Shown: positions 23,895 through 37,200 of the stretch, one piece after another
Layout: each line of letters opens with the position of its first letter
How positions within the stretch are numbered: the first letter of the stretch is position 1
NCBI RefSeq assembly: GCF_032118995.1
Contig: NC_092657.1
Location: 1,981,891 to 2,045,890, forward strand
DNA length: 64,000 bases
From: Asterias amurensis
Taxonomy: Eukaryota; Echinodermata; Asteroidea; Forcipulatida; Asteriidae
Direction: 5' to 3'
Position numbers and translations under genes: made by a program
The notes under the pieces: generated by a model
Database searches by the model: none
Told to the model about the DNA's origin: nothing
The model's input: the letters and a program-made list of their open reading frames with translations, nothing else

Positions 23895-24940
23895 TCTCAG
23901 CAGCAATTCGGACTAGTAATGTCTCAAATTGGGACACGCTATTTTACACAAAAGCAGCGCCACAGTCGTGCATAAAGTGAAGTATTTTGTTTCTGACAAT
24001 AGGTGGCGCTATTCCCTTTGTCCAGTAAATTTTTTTCCAAGTGCATGCTTCACACACAATAACAATTCATGCAACATGCAAATTCTTCAAAAGTACTTTA
24101 AAAATACTATAAAGTCTCACAGCTTTTTCTACGTGATTTTCAGGATAAGCAAACAACAGCTGAATACCAGTAGCAATCAATATGTAACAAATGGAAATTT
24201 GGTTGGTAATCCTGTTTTTATCAAGGAAGAAATTTCATGCTAAAGCAGATTTTTGTGCTTAGCAGCTCTATGAAATTGGGCCCTGGTGTTAAAGCACAGA
24301 GCCCTCACTTTGTGATAACTACTCATAGTTCACACATTAGTGCTTCAAAAAAGTTTTGGATTTCCGGGTTTACAAATGTTTGCTTATTTAGTTTAGTGCA
24401 CCCATTATGGCAGTAAATGTACTCTTTGTTGGTCAATAATTTATGCTTAAACATTTTTAATGTTGAACATCTATTGAAATTATTATTTTGTTGACGTGAC
24501 TGTGGGCAGCAAAGTTACTCAGACTTGTTGTAGATAATAAATTGCTACAAGTGTACATTTGTTTCATAGTTTTTTTTAAATTTTCATACTTTGCATGTCA
24601 ATTCACATTTTTTACAGTTATAATTCTTTATAAATTATACTTTCATTGTGATTAAAAACATCAAAATACCCTTAAAAAAAGGAAACTAAAAGAAGGCCCA
24701 AATAACTTAAGTATAACAATTCAATACTATTATATTCATGATATAAAATCTCAACAACTATGATCAATATAAAATCTCAAATTAGCACCAGAAGTAAAAA
24801 CAGAACTTCCATTTTGTACAAGCATACACAAATAACTGAACTTTAATTTTATTTGCAAGGTTACATAATAAAATACGTACGTAGTACTGCATCAACGTTT
24901 CAGTTATAAAATCTTAAATTTATTTTTTTAAATTTGACAG
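23895..24940. other. Region upstream of ACTL6A
   Basis: Presumed ACTL6A promoter side. Contains the right half of a family E foldback (about 24125-24283, ending TATGAAATTGGGCCC); otherwise AT-rich with no gene. Confidence 0.4.
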
Positions 24941-24943
24941 TTT

Positions 24944-25305
24944 TTAAAGGATTTGGGTACCTTTTCAAAATGTCCATAGATTTACATTAAACTTACAGGG
25001 TCTGAAGATAATGATAGTGGAAAGCTTCCCTTCAAATATTACTTACTGAGGTACTGTAGTTTTTGAGAATGAGTAAAACAATGTCATGAAAATACGTTTG
25101 TAAAATAATTAAAATAATTTTCGTCTCATGGGACGAAAATTATTTTAATGACATTGTTTTACTCATTTCCCCCAAACTACAGCACCTCAGCACGTAATAT
25201 TTTCAGGGAAGCTTTCTACTATCATAATCTTCAAACTGTGTAAGTTTAGTGTAAATCTGTGGACATTGTGTTTTTTGTCCTACAAAAGTTACATAGACCC
25301 TTTAA
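24944..25305. mobile_element. TTAA-flanked hairpin element P
   Basis: TTAA at 24944 and 25302. The centre is a perfect hairpin AAAATAATTTTCGTC / GACGAAAATTATTTT. Confidence 0.85.
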
Positions 25306-25513
25306 TGAAGTAAAGCAAAATGGGCAAATAAAATGGGAAAAGAGATACATATAGAAATAACATAACTAAAAGAGTTAAAACAGAACATTTAATCCAGCTG
25401 TGACAAAATTCTCACTCACTGTTGGAAACAAATTTCTTTACATTTTTCTTTCTCTAAAAAAAGAGAAACAAAATCACTGTAAAAGAAATTGACTTCAGTA
25501 ATAATGGCCCCAT

Positions 25514-25894
25514 TTAAAAGGGAAGGTACACTATTGGTAATTGTCAAAGACCAGTGTTCTCACTTGGTGTATCTCAACATATGCATAAAATAACAAACCT
25601 GTGAAAATTTGAACTCAATTAGTCATCGGAGTTGGGAGAAAATGATGAAAGAAACAACAACCTTGTTGGACGAATTTGTGTGCTTTCAGATAGGAATAAA
25701 AGACTTCTAGCTAGAAGTCTTTTATTATTTTAGTGAGTGAGAAATCACCTCTTTCTCAAAAACTACGTTACTTCAGAGGGAGTCGTTTCCCACAATGTGT
25801 TATACTATCATCAGCTCTCCAATGCTAGTTACCAATTCAGTTTTTAAGTTAGTATTTGTTTTGAGTAATTACCAAACATGTATCTTCCCATTAA
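25514..25894. mobile_element. TTAA-flanked MITE family B2
   Basis: Variant termini AGGGAAGGTACACTATTGG and inverse; hairpin AAAGACTTCTAGCTAGAAGTC replaces the B centre (shortened). Confidence 0.82.
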
Positions 25895-26295
25895 ACATGA
25901 ATAATTTTGTTGATCCGCTCACCCTTGGTGGGCTTCAAAAAATGGATATATATTGCTCACCACTAAAATTGGTCTAGCTACACCGTATGATCAACCAATC
26001 AGAATTAAGGATTCAAGTTTACTAGAGAAGATGGGAACTTTAAAGCAGTGATTTCAGTTTTCTATGGCACAAGAAAAAGCTGTTACGCTGAGAAGTGGAA
26101 GACATACACTGCCGCAGCGTAATATCAATTACAAATATATCAAAAACAAATATCCAGAACTAAATATAACGTAAGGTCTATGAAATCAAAAGATGTACAC
26201 ATGATTTTCAAAAAGATGAATACATGTACATGTACGTTTTGTAGTAACTGTTAAAGTATCCAAGCTTGATCTTAAGTATTGTTCGAAGCTTTGCA

Positions 26296-26565
26296 TGGTG
26301 TGGAGAAATAAGAAGAAACTATGAATAAATATAGTGAACTTGCGGGTACAACCATGTAAATCTCTTATTAGTGAGTGTTCGCTCAAAAGAGCCGGTTTGG
26401 TCTTGACGTTTCGAACAGTATACTCTTCTTTCCTGAAGACGAGCAGAGTATAGGTCTACTGTACGAAACGTTGAGACCCTACCGGCTCTTTTCAGAGCGA
26501 ACACTCACTCATAAGAGATTTACATGATTGTACCTGCAAGTTCACTATTTATTTATAGTTTCGTC
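26296..26565. mobile_element. Foldback MITE family I, copy 2
   Basis: AGAGCCGGTTTGGTCTTGAC ... CTACCGGCTCTTTTCAGAGC arms; directly followed by a family D element. Confidence 0.78.
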
Positions 26566-26955
26566 TTAAAGGAACACGTTGCCTTGGATTGGTCGAGTTG
26601 GTCTTGAAAAGCGTTCTGTAACCGTTTGTTGTAAAATGTATATGGTTAGAAAGATATTGTAAAAGTAGAATACGATGATCTACACAAATATGCCTCGAAA
26701 TTGTGTGGTTTTCTTTTTACTCTGTCGACTAACACGGTCGGCCATTTATGGGAGTCAAAATTTTGACTCCCATAAATGGCCGACCGTGATAGTTCGCGAC
26801 GTAAAAGGAAAACCGTGTAATTTTGAGTGATACTTGTGTGGATCATTATATTCTACTTTTCAAACATCTTTCTAACCATATGCATTTCATAACAAACGGT
26901 TTCAAACGCTTTTAATAGACCAACTCGTCCGATCCAAGGCAACGTGTTCCTTTAA
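26566..26955. mobile_element. TTAA-flanked foldback MITE family D
   Basis: Complete; TTAA both sides, palindrome centre CGGTCGGCCATTTATGGGAG / CTCCCATAAATGGCCGACCG. Confidence 0.88.
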
Positions 26956-27132
26956 GCTTGATCATTGTCATCATCATTCCTATACATGTGTACTGTTCAG
27001 AAACCTCCTCTGAAGTACAAGAACTTACGATTCTCTCACAATCCTCTTAAAAATATGCAAAGGCATGTAGGCCTAGGTAGTTCTAAAAAAAATAAAAAAA
27101 GTATGCAATTGCTGTTCTCTGGTCATTTTGTC

Positions 27133-27517
27133 TTAAAGGCAGTGGACACTATTGGTAATTGTCAAAACTAGCCTTCACAGTTGGTGTATCTCAACACTTG
27201 CATAAAATAACTAACCTGTGAAAATTTGAGCACAATTGGTCATAGAAGTTGCGAGATAATAATGAAAGAAAAAACACCCTTGTCACACGAACTTGTGTGC
27301 GTTTAGATGGTTGATTTCGAGACCTCAAGTTCTAAATCTGAGGTCTCGAAATCAAATTCATGGAAAATTACTTCTTTCTCGAAAACTATGGCACTTCAGA
27401 GGGAGCCGTTTCTCACAATGTTTTATTCTGTCAACTTCTCCCCATTACTCGTTACCAAGAAAGGTTTAATGGTAATAATTATTTTGAGTTATTACCAATA
27501 GTGTCCACTGCCTTTAA
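27133..27517. mobile_element. TTAA-flanked MITE family B
   Basis: Complete copy with both TTAA ends. Confidence 0.88.
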
Positions 27518-27654
27518 TGTTTTTAATATTGAAAAAGTGAATTAAAAACCTTATTGAAACAATCTCCATCTTCACATCAGTCAGGCTTCATCTCTTTAAT
27601 CCTTCAAAGCCATGTTAATAACTCATTTACTTTTATGCTAAGCTAAGTTATTAT

Positions 27655-27750
27655 AATTTGTGTTTATTCGTAGTTTCTGTACATCGCTTTTAACTTTTGT
27701 AAAAGGCTCTTTATAAATGTTATTTATTATTCTTATTATTATTTAAACTA
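27655..27750 (+). mobile_element. Retrotransposon 3' end with (TTA)n tail
   Basis: GTACATCGCTTTTAAC ... CTCTTTATAAATGTTATTTA then TTATTATT repeats. Similar in style to the L2/CR1-like end at 53110-53185. Confidence 0.5.
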
Positions 27751-28232
27751 GCACAACATAAACATTGCAGCAAACACTTAATGCAGCATCCAAGTTTTGA
27801 TCCTCTTGCTTATTACACTAACACTCATTGGCACCAGTTTAATCCGTTTTATTTTATTTAGAAAAAGGCAGTGATTAAAAATATTATTCTGAAAAATTTG
27901 CAATATTCATTTTTGGCAATTGTTAAATTAAAAAGTTGACAGCACCCCACTGCTTTGAAGAACATGTAAACAGTATTCTTTGGTCTGTTCAACCATGGAT
28001 GGTTCCATACATAGGAATACAATATAGAACACAGAAAATGCTGAGGTCAAATGTCAACTCATTTTGTGGAGCTTGATGGAGCTTTCCTGTAAATGTGCTA
28101 AGCAGAAACTTGCTAAGCAATTTTATTATTTTCTCTTCAAGCAGCTTTATGAAATTGGCCCCTGGGTAATGGAGGCTTTTAAATGTGTCCCATTATCGAC
28201 TCCTCGTAAAGTTATCATACCTGTTGAGCTCC

Positions 28233-31200
28233 TTACTCCAGCTTCTTCGCCGATTTTCCAATCCTGGCGTCGGCATTCCTTGTTACGATCAGAAGGAATA
28301 CACTCGCAAGAGACATAATTTCCAGATACATCAAAACGACTCCCCAGTTGTACATCTCGGCGAGGTAGGTCAAGGGAAACCCTGCCAACAGGACGCCAAC
28401 TAAGAGAAAACAAAAAGATATCAAATCTTTCAGATCAACCTATACATGTGTGTTAAAGCTCTGTACATGGGATTTGAGGCATTGCATGGTGAGGTATCAA
28501 TACATAATTTGGTTTGCGGTAACACCATGTGTGTGTGTCTACTTCCTCGCTGGGTATACATTTTCAATTCAATTCAATTCAATTCAACGAACATTTATTT
28601 CTAGTAGAGGGTAATCACTTAATAAGAAAACAAAACAATAGATGCAATAAAACTAATACGTGGAGGCACAACCCAGGAAGCCGAAGCTTATAAACGGAAT
28701 GCCTTAAACAAACAAAAATAGACTTAAGTAAACAATAAAGAACAAGCAAAAAAATCACAAAAGACAAAACAAAACAATGAAACAAAACCAGACAAACAAA
28801 CGGAGTGGACATAAACTGTAGTAGAAATCAGACTGAGTTATGCAACATTACGACACGTTTAATAAAAGAGGTACCAAGCAAAATAAAGCACATTTAAAGC
28901 CATTGGACCCTTTCGGTTCATAACAAAAAATAAAAGTTCACAGATTTACAAATAACTTACAGGGTTTACAGAAGGCAATGGTGAAAGACTTTTCTTGAAA
29001 TATTATTCCATGAAATGCTTTACTTTTTTTAGAAAACAGCAAAACAATATAAATTCTCGTTAACGAGAATTACGGATTTATTTTAAACACATGTCATGAC
29101 ACGGCGAAACGCGCGAAAACAAGGGTGGGTTTTTCCGTTGTTTTCTCCCGACTCCGATGACCGATTGAGCCTAAATTTTCACAGGTTTGTTATTTGATGT
29201 AGAAGTTGTGGTACACAAAGTGTGGGCCTTGGACAACACTGTTTACCGAAAGGGTCCAATGGCTTTAAACCAAGACAAAAACAAATGTACTTGTAAACTA
29301 TGCTGTATACTGGGAGATAAGATGGTTTTTGAAAGCGGTTTTAAATCGGTTTTAAATTTGTACAAGTTCTCGAAAGAACATAATCTACCTTGCAAGTAGA
29401 TCGGACATAGTGTTACAGCAAACCAAACATACAAACTCTGTACACTTTCCAGAGTTTTGTGTAGACAATTAGTAAGAAATAAAAAAATCCACAGAGTTTT
29501 AATCAAAAACCTTGTCACACTTAGTGCCAGGTCAACCAGCGGATAAGCACCGTCCAGGACAAGGTGTTTTACCTGCTGTTAAAGTACCTTGTGTCAATTG
29601 GGATGTCGGAGAAAACCTGGGAGAAGTTCACACTGCCAGTAATTACGCTGCAGAAACTAGAACATGTTGCTGCTATTCCTAAAGCCTTCTGATGATTGGC
29701 CATCACTCATAAACAAATAAAAAAATACCTACCATTGCAAGCCATGCCAGCAAAAGCATGCGAGGTACCTGAGAGGTGAGCTGGAGCATTCTCAATGGCT
29801 ACTACACCATACACAGAGAAGCAGCTGTACTGACATACACCCATCACAAAACTGATCAGCAGAAGGAATACCTAATAAAAACAATAATGGGAAGCTGTGT
29901 TAACCCTCCTACTATTTGACCATTCAATATTATCCACTGTGGTTTGGAATGAAAGATAAGCTATGCCTGCCTGCAATCATGTTGTGAATGATTACACACT
30001 ATAGTCAACCCTCCTACTGTCTGACCATTCAATATCATCCACTGTTCTTTTGAATGATGCCAGCATGCAATATGATATCATGTTGTGAATGCATACACGG
30101 TTTATAGTCAACCCTCCTACTGTCTGACCATTCAATATCATTCACTGTGGTTTGCAATGATAGATAAAGTAACCCAGCCTGCACTGATATCAAGAATCAA
30201 AGTCTGTTTGAATGTGTCGTTCGAATCATTGCCAGGTCATGTCTTGAAACTTGTGTCTTTATTAAATGGTTAAAAAAATGATGCATTGACAAACAACTCA
30301 TAACATAGATATTTTCATTTTTAAAAATGAAAAGAAAAATAACTCTTAGTTTCTGTTACCTGACTCGTTTCCAAATTAACTTCAGTCCTGAACATGTGTA
30401 TAAAAAGTAGATTGACAGCCTCCATGATGAGGAACCATATAAAACGAGGGCTTCCTTTAGACTGCTTGCTTGCCTGAGGGAAAGAAAATAAGAAATTCAA
30501 ATTATAATTACATCTATGGTGGAGTGTCGTAGCTGAGGTTTATAAGTGCACTGGACTTGAGCTCTGGTGTTTCTGTTCGCAGCAGAATGTGGGTTCGAGT
30601 CCTGGTCTTGACACTTTGAAATCACAAATACATGTGGAGTGTCGTTACTGAGCAGACAAGCGCACTGGACTCCTGCTATTGTGTTTCTGATCAGCAGAGT
30701 GTGGGTTTGAATCCCAGTCTTGAAACATTTAAAAAATCAAATGTTGAGCTTTGAATGCTGGGAAGTTAAGAGTGCTGTACTCAAGCTCTGGTGTTTCTGA
30801 TCAGCAGAGTGTCGGCTCGAATTTCGATCTGACATTGACTTGAGCCCTCAAGCAAGACACTTCACCATTATTGCCATATCCTTTGGAAGGGATGTAAAGC
30901 TGTAGGTTCCGTGTGTTGTGATGTGCTTCAAGAAACCCATAGATAAAGCTGTACATAAAAACGAGTTGTGATTATTGCTATTGTTGTAAGAAAGATATTT
31001 CAAACAGACACAAATTATCTTTCAGTTTCCTGTCAACGGCACCCACAATAATATGAGACCATTGGTATTATGAGATTTGATTTTTCAGATTTAATCTTAT
31101 ATTGGGAATAATAATAAATTTACCCTGGCAATAAGTTTATCAGTGACGTAGCCAGACGCAATGCTTCCTACAATCGCTCCAATGGAATAAGAACTCATAA

Positions 31201-34200
31201 AGGCACTCCCTGAGGGGATAAAAAAGGAAGAGAAAGAAGTTATTTCTGCATGCTCTCTTATGCAAAAAGCGCCTTATACGTCGTCCAATTTCAATCTCAA
31301 AATTCAAACCATCAATACAGCCGTCATTTTCACCAAACTCTTCCTTACTAAGAATTAATCTTAGGACTTTAGGATGAGTTAAGCTCCGTATCCATACACG
31401 TAAGGACGCATTGAACCCATTCTAACTTGTCCTATACTAAACTTGAGATAGGATTAATCCCAGCATTTCATGAAATTGGCTGCAGAGCTTACTAGTTATT
31501 CTGTTCTGGGTCCAGTGTAGTTCAATTTTTGTTTCAATTTGGGTTTTTTTTCCTTGTACCACTGTGTGTGTTTTTTAATTTATTAATAGTTTGCGCTTAA
31601 AGGAACACGTTGCCTTGGATCGGTCGAGTTGGTCTTTGAAAAGCGTTTGTAACCGTTTTTTATAAAATGCATATGGGTAGAAAGATGTTGTAAAAGTAGA
31701 ATACAATGATCCACACAAACATGCCTCGAAATTGCGTGGTTTTCCTTTTACCTCGTCGACTAACACGTCGGCCATTTATGGGGGTCAAAATTTTGACTCC
31801 CATAAATGGCCGACCATGTTAGTTCGCACAGTAGAAGGAAAACCACGCAATTTCGAGGCAATCTTGTGTGGATCATTGTATTCTACTTTTAAAACATCTT
31901 TCCAACCATATGCATTTTATAAAAAACGGTTACAAACGCTTTTGTTTTGACCAACTCGTCCGATCCAAGGCAACGTGTTCCTTTAAGTTGTTATCAAATC
32001 TTTAGTCATCCTTTTTTTTTTGGCGATGGTAGATATAGATTGAAATAAAATAAAATTTGAAAAAAGTTAGGCTAAAAGGCTTCAAGCAAGCATGCTTTTG
32101 AGTCAGGATTACGGACCTTGGGGTAAGTGGGTTCCAGTGTGAAAGATTATGTTACAACTATTATACAGATAACAACTACAACTGGGTGAATAGACACCAA
32201 GCTGGAACCGTAGGCAAGCAGGGTAAAACACAAAAACGTGGATTTGAAAAGGACTATAGCCCCAGACATTACGTATTTAAAACTTTGTGAAAACACCTGC
32301 AAGGATTGCCAACTCACCAACTTTGTTGTCGAATCCTACTTCCTGTATAAGAAATAGCTGTCCCCAGTCCATGATGCCGTAGGATATATGGGCATTAAGT
32401 AAGAATAATATGCTCACAATCCAAAGGAACGGGCTTGCGATGATGTCACGAGTAGTTGCGGAACTTTGTACTTTGGCAGGACCTACATGTATCAATAAAA
32501 AAAAATTAAAAAAAAACCATTCCCATTATAATTTGTTTTTAAACCTTACATCTATCAATAGCTCTCCACTGCTTGTCACCGGGCTATTTTTTACGTTAAC
32601 AATTATTTTGAGTAACTACCAGACGTGTCCAGTGCCTTTCTAAGCATGATGAAAGAGAAAGGCTCCATGAATGTCAGCCAAATCCTGATAACATTGTCCG
32701 CATGTTTGGTTGCAACAACTGAAATCAGTTTCTTTCTTTAGGTTTCTGGCGTCAGTTTTCTCAAATATGACTTCAAAAAGAAAAAATTTCACAGAAAAAA
32801 AAACCCCAAAACATTCTAGAATGAACTTCATAACCAGTAACCTTTCAAACTTAAATTTAAAAAAATAATGTTTTTTATCTTCACCAATCCTGTAAAATAT
32901 AGCTGTGTAGATCAAAAAAAAAAAAAAAACCAGCATGTACTTACCAACTTTATTATTCTGTGAATCTTTATCAGTCAGGGTTTGTAAGCCTACATCCTCT
33001 GGAGAATTTTTGATCATCAAGAACGACACGACAGCCCACACAATACCTAATATTGCTATGTAGAGTCAAACCAAACGAGGGAGTTATCAAAACGATTTTA
33101 TAAAATGGTTCTGGAAAAAATGTTGCATTGTTAAGTTGACCGCTACACCGGTTCTTCTCAGAGCCAACACTCCCTCAACAAAGATTAAGTACATGTGTTG
33201 TACCCATAGGTTTACTATTCAGTTATAGTTTTATTTTTGCTTATGTTGACGGATTTAGGTGTGTTGTGGTCAAGAGCGGTCTCATGATGGGTTTGCTCCG
33301 TTCCTTTTCACACGAGAGCATTTTAGCAAGGGTCGCTTGCTAAATTGTAGCAAGGTTGTCAAATTTTACAAAATGTACACTTGTTGTGCGAAAAGACAAC
33401 AATTGTGTTTTATACTACAGCTTTTGCTGCAATGATTCAAACATCACTTATCAACCGTAGCAACACCCTTACCTCCTGCGTTCATTGCACCTCTCCACCC
33501 ATACTCCTTTGCAACCAGAGCAAGACAAATTGGTCCGAGTACTCCGGCCAAGTTAGCACTTGTAGAGAGAACACTCCACCAGAGGCCCAACTCAGAGGGT
33601 AGAAACCACTAAAACAAAAGAAACACCAAAGTCTACCAATAATAATAATAATGGAAAAGATCGAGAAGTACCAGGACCTGGCCAGGGAACTTTGTAAGAT
33701 TTGGCAGGTAAAGGTAAAAGTAGTCCCGTGGTGGTTGGAGCACTTGGCACCATTCCCAAAGCACTGGGGAAACATCTAGATGAAATAGGGACAAATGTGA
33801 GGGTAGATCTGTTACAGAAGGCAGCGCTTTTGGGAACAGCGAGGATCCTGAGAAAGACCCTTGAGATCTAAGGCTACAAGAGTAGCCCGACTCGAGGAAT
33901 TACCGGCACAAAGGAAAATAAGATCTTTCTTTTGCATGCTGTGATAAAATGAAATAATAATAATAATAATAATGCTTGTTTATCTTCACCATATTCATTT
34001 AGGTTCTAACCCATAATACACCGAGTTGAAAACAAATCACAGGCATTTTACTTGTGTGGGATTCGAACCCACGACCAGTGCAATTCCAGAGCAGTGTCAT
34101 CTATTTTATCTAAACCATGTTAACCAACCTTTTTTAAGATTTTGGAGCAGCCAGGCCACCCTCCTCCTTGGGCCAGTCCGTTGAGAAACATAATGATCAT

Positions 34201-37200
34201 GAAATCACAGGCATTTTACTCGGGTGGGATTCCAACCCACGACCAGTGCAATTCCAGAGCAGTGTCATCTACTATATCTTAACCATGTTAACCAACCTTT
34301 TTTAAGATTTTGGAGCAGCCAGGCCATCCTCCTCCTTGGGCCAGTCCGTTGAGAAACATAATGATCATGAAAGCGTTCATGGAGTTGAAGCTGGTAAACT
34401 GAAGGACGAGGAGACTTGCGATCATGAGACCAGTAGAGAACATGATACGAGCGCTGAGCTTGTCCGACAAGATACCGCTGGCAAATTTACTGATTGTGTA
34501 GGCTAGTGAGATGCTACTTGTAATGGCACCTGTAAAGAGGGGAAACACAGAATAAATGATCAGGTCTGATATATCAAAAGCCTCCATGCTCCTGGTCGGT
34601 CATAGCCTTGATGCCCCTTGTTCTAGCCTCAGGACTCGGGCCTGATATACTTCACGGGAGGCAACAGGCAACCTGCCTCCATGCCCCTTGGTGTCTTTCA
34701 AATGCTCCAGTAGAAATTTACAAATTCTTCATTAGGGCGCCCTTTACAAAGGAGAAAATGCATTGGTGCCCTTGCCCTTCGGAAAACGAAGCATACAGGC
34801 CTGAGGAAGGTACTTCACGAAGGCAACAGAGACTCCTGGTCATTGCCTTGGTGCCCCTTGAAATGTTCTGCCTCAGTAACCCTTGAAGTTTTGCAGTTTC
34901 AGGCCTGATACTTCACAGAGGCAATAAAGGTATTCTAACCATGTAACCGTCGCAGGCCAAGTTCTGACTTGCAACTTGTACTACCTGTATTTTTTTTTCT
35001 GGTGGATAAGTTGTTATTGTCTAGGTCTAATAGATGTTAAATTTGCATCGGATATAAAGAATATAATTTTGTTTACCCGTACACTGATGTGTGTTAGCAC
35101 TGTATACTCAGTACTTTCCCGAGTCCTGTGAAAAAATATCACAGGCATGTTCCTTGGGTGGGATTCGGGTGGGATTGACATTGTATGTTTTTTTAAATCT
35201 CATTTTGAACTGTTAAGAGTCCCTGCCTGTAAGAATGTACCAAATTAGGGGGGGGTGTGATTCATGGGTTCGCAGATCTTCTTCCAAAAAATTAGAGTGA
35301 TACACCATCATACCAAACGAATAAATCCAAAATTTTAGTTTGCTGACGCTTTCGGTTTTGGAGTTACCAGTTATCAAAGTTTGGGCCAAAAAGCCCTCAA
35401 GAAACGAATAGTACATTCCCTGTAAACACAAAAACGTGCGCCAAGGTCATCCCAGAAAAAGTAAAACATTTTTTGAAACCTCCAGTTGGGCTTATAACAA
35501 AAGTATAAAAAAAAATTTGGGATCTCGTTGGCGCATCATGTTACGCGCACCTGAACCTTTGACGAACAGTGCCCTCGTGCCATTTTCAACGCCTCATAAC
35601 TCAACGCGCCTATAGGATCCCATGAATTGAACAAGTTCAAATGAAAGAGCTTGCATCCCTAAAACAAATTTAAGTGCAAAGTGAGTGGGATCTCGTTGGC
35701 GCAGAGAGATAATAGAGGTCAAAGTTCAAATTTTACCAATATATTGCGTTTTCGCACCTCCATAACTTCGCGCGCCAACAACAAAAAATTGTTTTTATGG
35801 CAACTGGGTATTGGAACAGTTTTCATCTAATGACAAATGAAAAAAGAATCTTGGGATCTCTGCAACTTGCATGTCAAAAGATTTTTTGAAAATTTTCTAA
35901 AGTATTGTCATTCCACACATTTTGGCCTAAATTGGCACAACATTCACTTTTTTCATCACTGTAAGTATCTGTGCCAACAAGATCCCATCAATGTTTTCTT
36001 GTATTTGGTTAAGTTGAGTGTTCCTAAACAGATTTCAATTGAAAAATAATTGGGATCATGTTGGCCCCGCCAATATAACAAAGGTCAAAGGTCATATGAA
36101 ACTACACTACTGCCTATTTCGGGTGATTTTGCGTCATCTAGAAATCCACGCGCCAATATGATCCCATTAAGTTGTCTGCGTTTTATGATTATATAGATTC
36201 TCAGCAACACATAAAAAGCAAAAACCAAATGGGATTTGAGTGGCGCTAACAAATATTACAGATCAAAAGTTCACAATACATGCCTATACTTATGCATTGC
36301 TGTGGCAACCGAAAGTGAGAAATATCCCCCAATTTCAAAATGTTGGCAAACCATGAAGGGGATAGGTCTCCAAAACGAATTTTGGTCAAGAGATAGAATG
36401 GACTTGTTTTTACAAATGGTGTTAGTTTAATGTTGGTTGGTAACTGTTGCCAAGGTCAAAGGTTACAAAGAATATGGGTGTTTTTTATATTTTCTGTCAA
36501 GAGCCAACTTCAGAGCCTTTTCAAGATTTTATTTAATGAACAAGGGCTCTATCATTTCAGTTTGGGACAGCCACTTATAATATCTAGGCACATGTGATTG
36601 TCCCAAATTAATTATAGAGCCCTTGTTCATTTGATAAAATTATGACATGGCTTTGAAGTTGGCTCTCCACAGAAAATATTGGTGTTTTGTAATACATTTT
36701 CTGTCAAGAACCAACTTCGAAGCCCTGTCAACATTTTATCAAAAAAGGAAGGGCTCTATAATTAATTTGGGACAACCATATGTGCCTAGATATTATAAGT
36801 GGCTGTCCCAAACTGAAATGATAGAGCCCTTGTTCTTTAAATAAAATCTTGAAAAGGCTCTGAAGTTGGCTCTTGACGGAAATATAAAAAAACATCCATA
36901 TTCTTTGTAACCTTTGACCTTGGCAACAGTTACCAACCAACATTAAACTAACACCATTTGTAAAAACAAGTCCAGTCTATATCTTGACCAAAATTCATTT
37001 TGGAGACCTATCCCCTTCATGGTTTGCCAACATTTTGAAATTGGGGGATATTTCTCACTTTCAGTTGCCACAGCAATGCATAAGTACAATGTGTATAGGC
37101 ATGTATTGTGAACTTTTGATCTGTAACATTTGTTAGCGCCACTCAAATCCCATTTGGTTTTTGCTTTTTATGTGTTGCTGAGAATCTATATAATCATAGA

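Noticed and set aside
34129..34201. Extra SLC37A4 exon
   Set aside because: The copy lacks an acceptor and the first part of exon 2, so it can only be a duplicated fragment.
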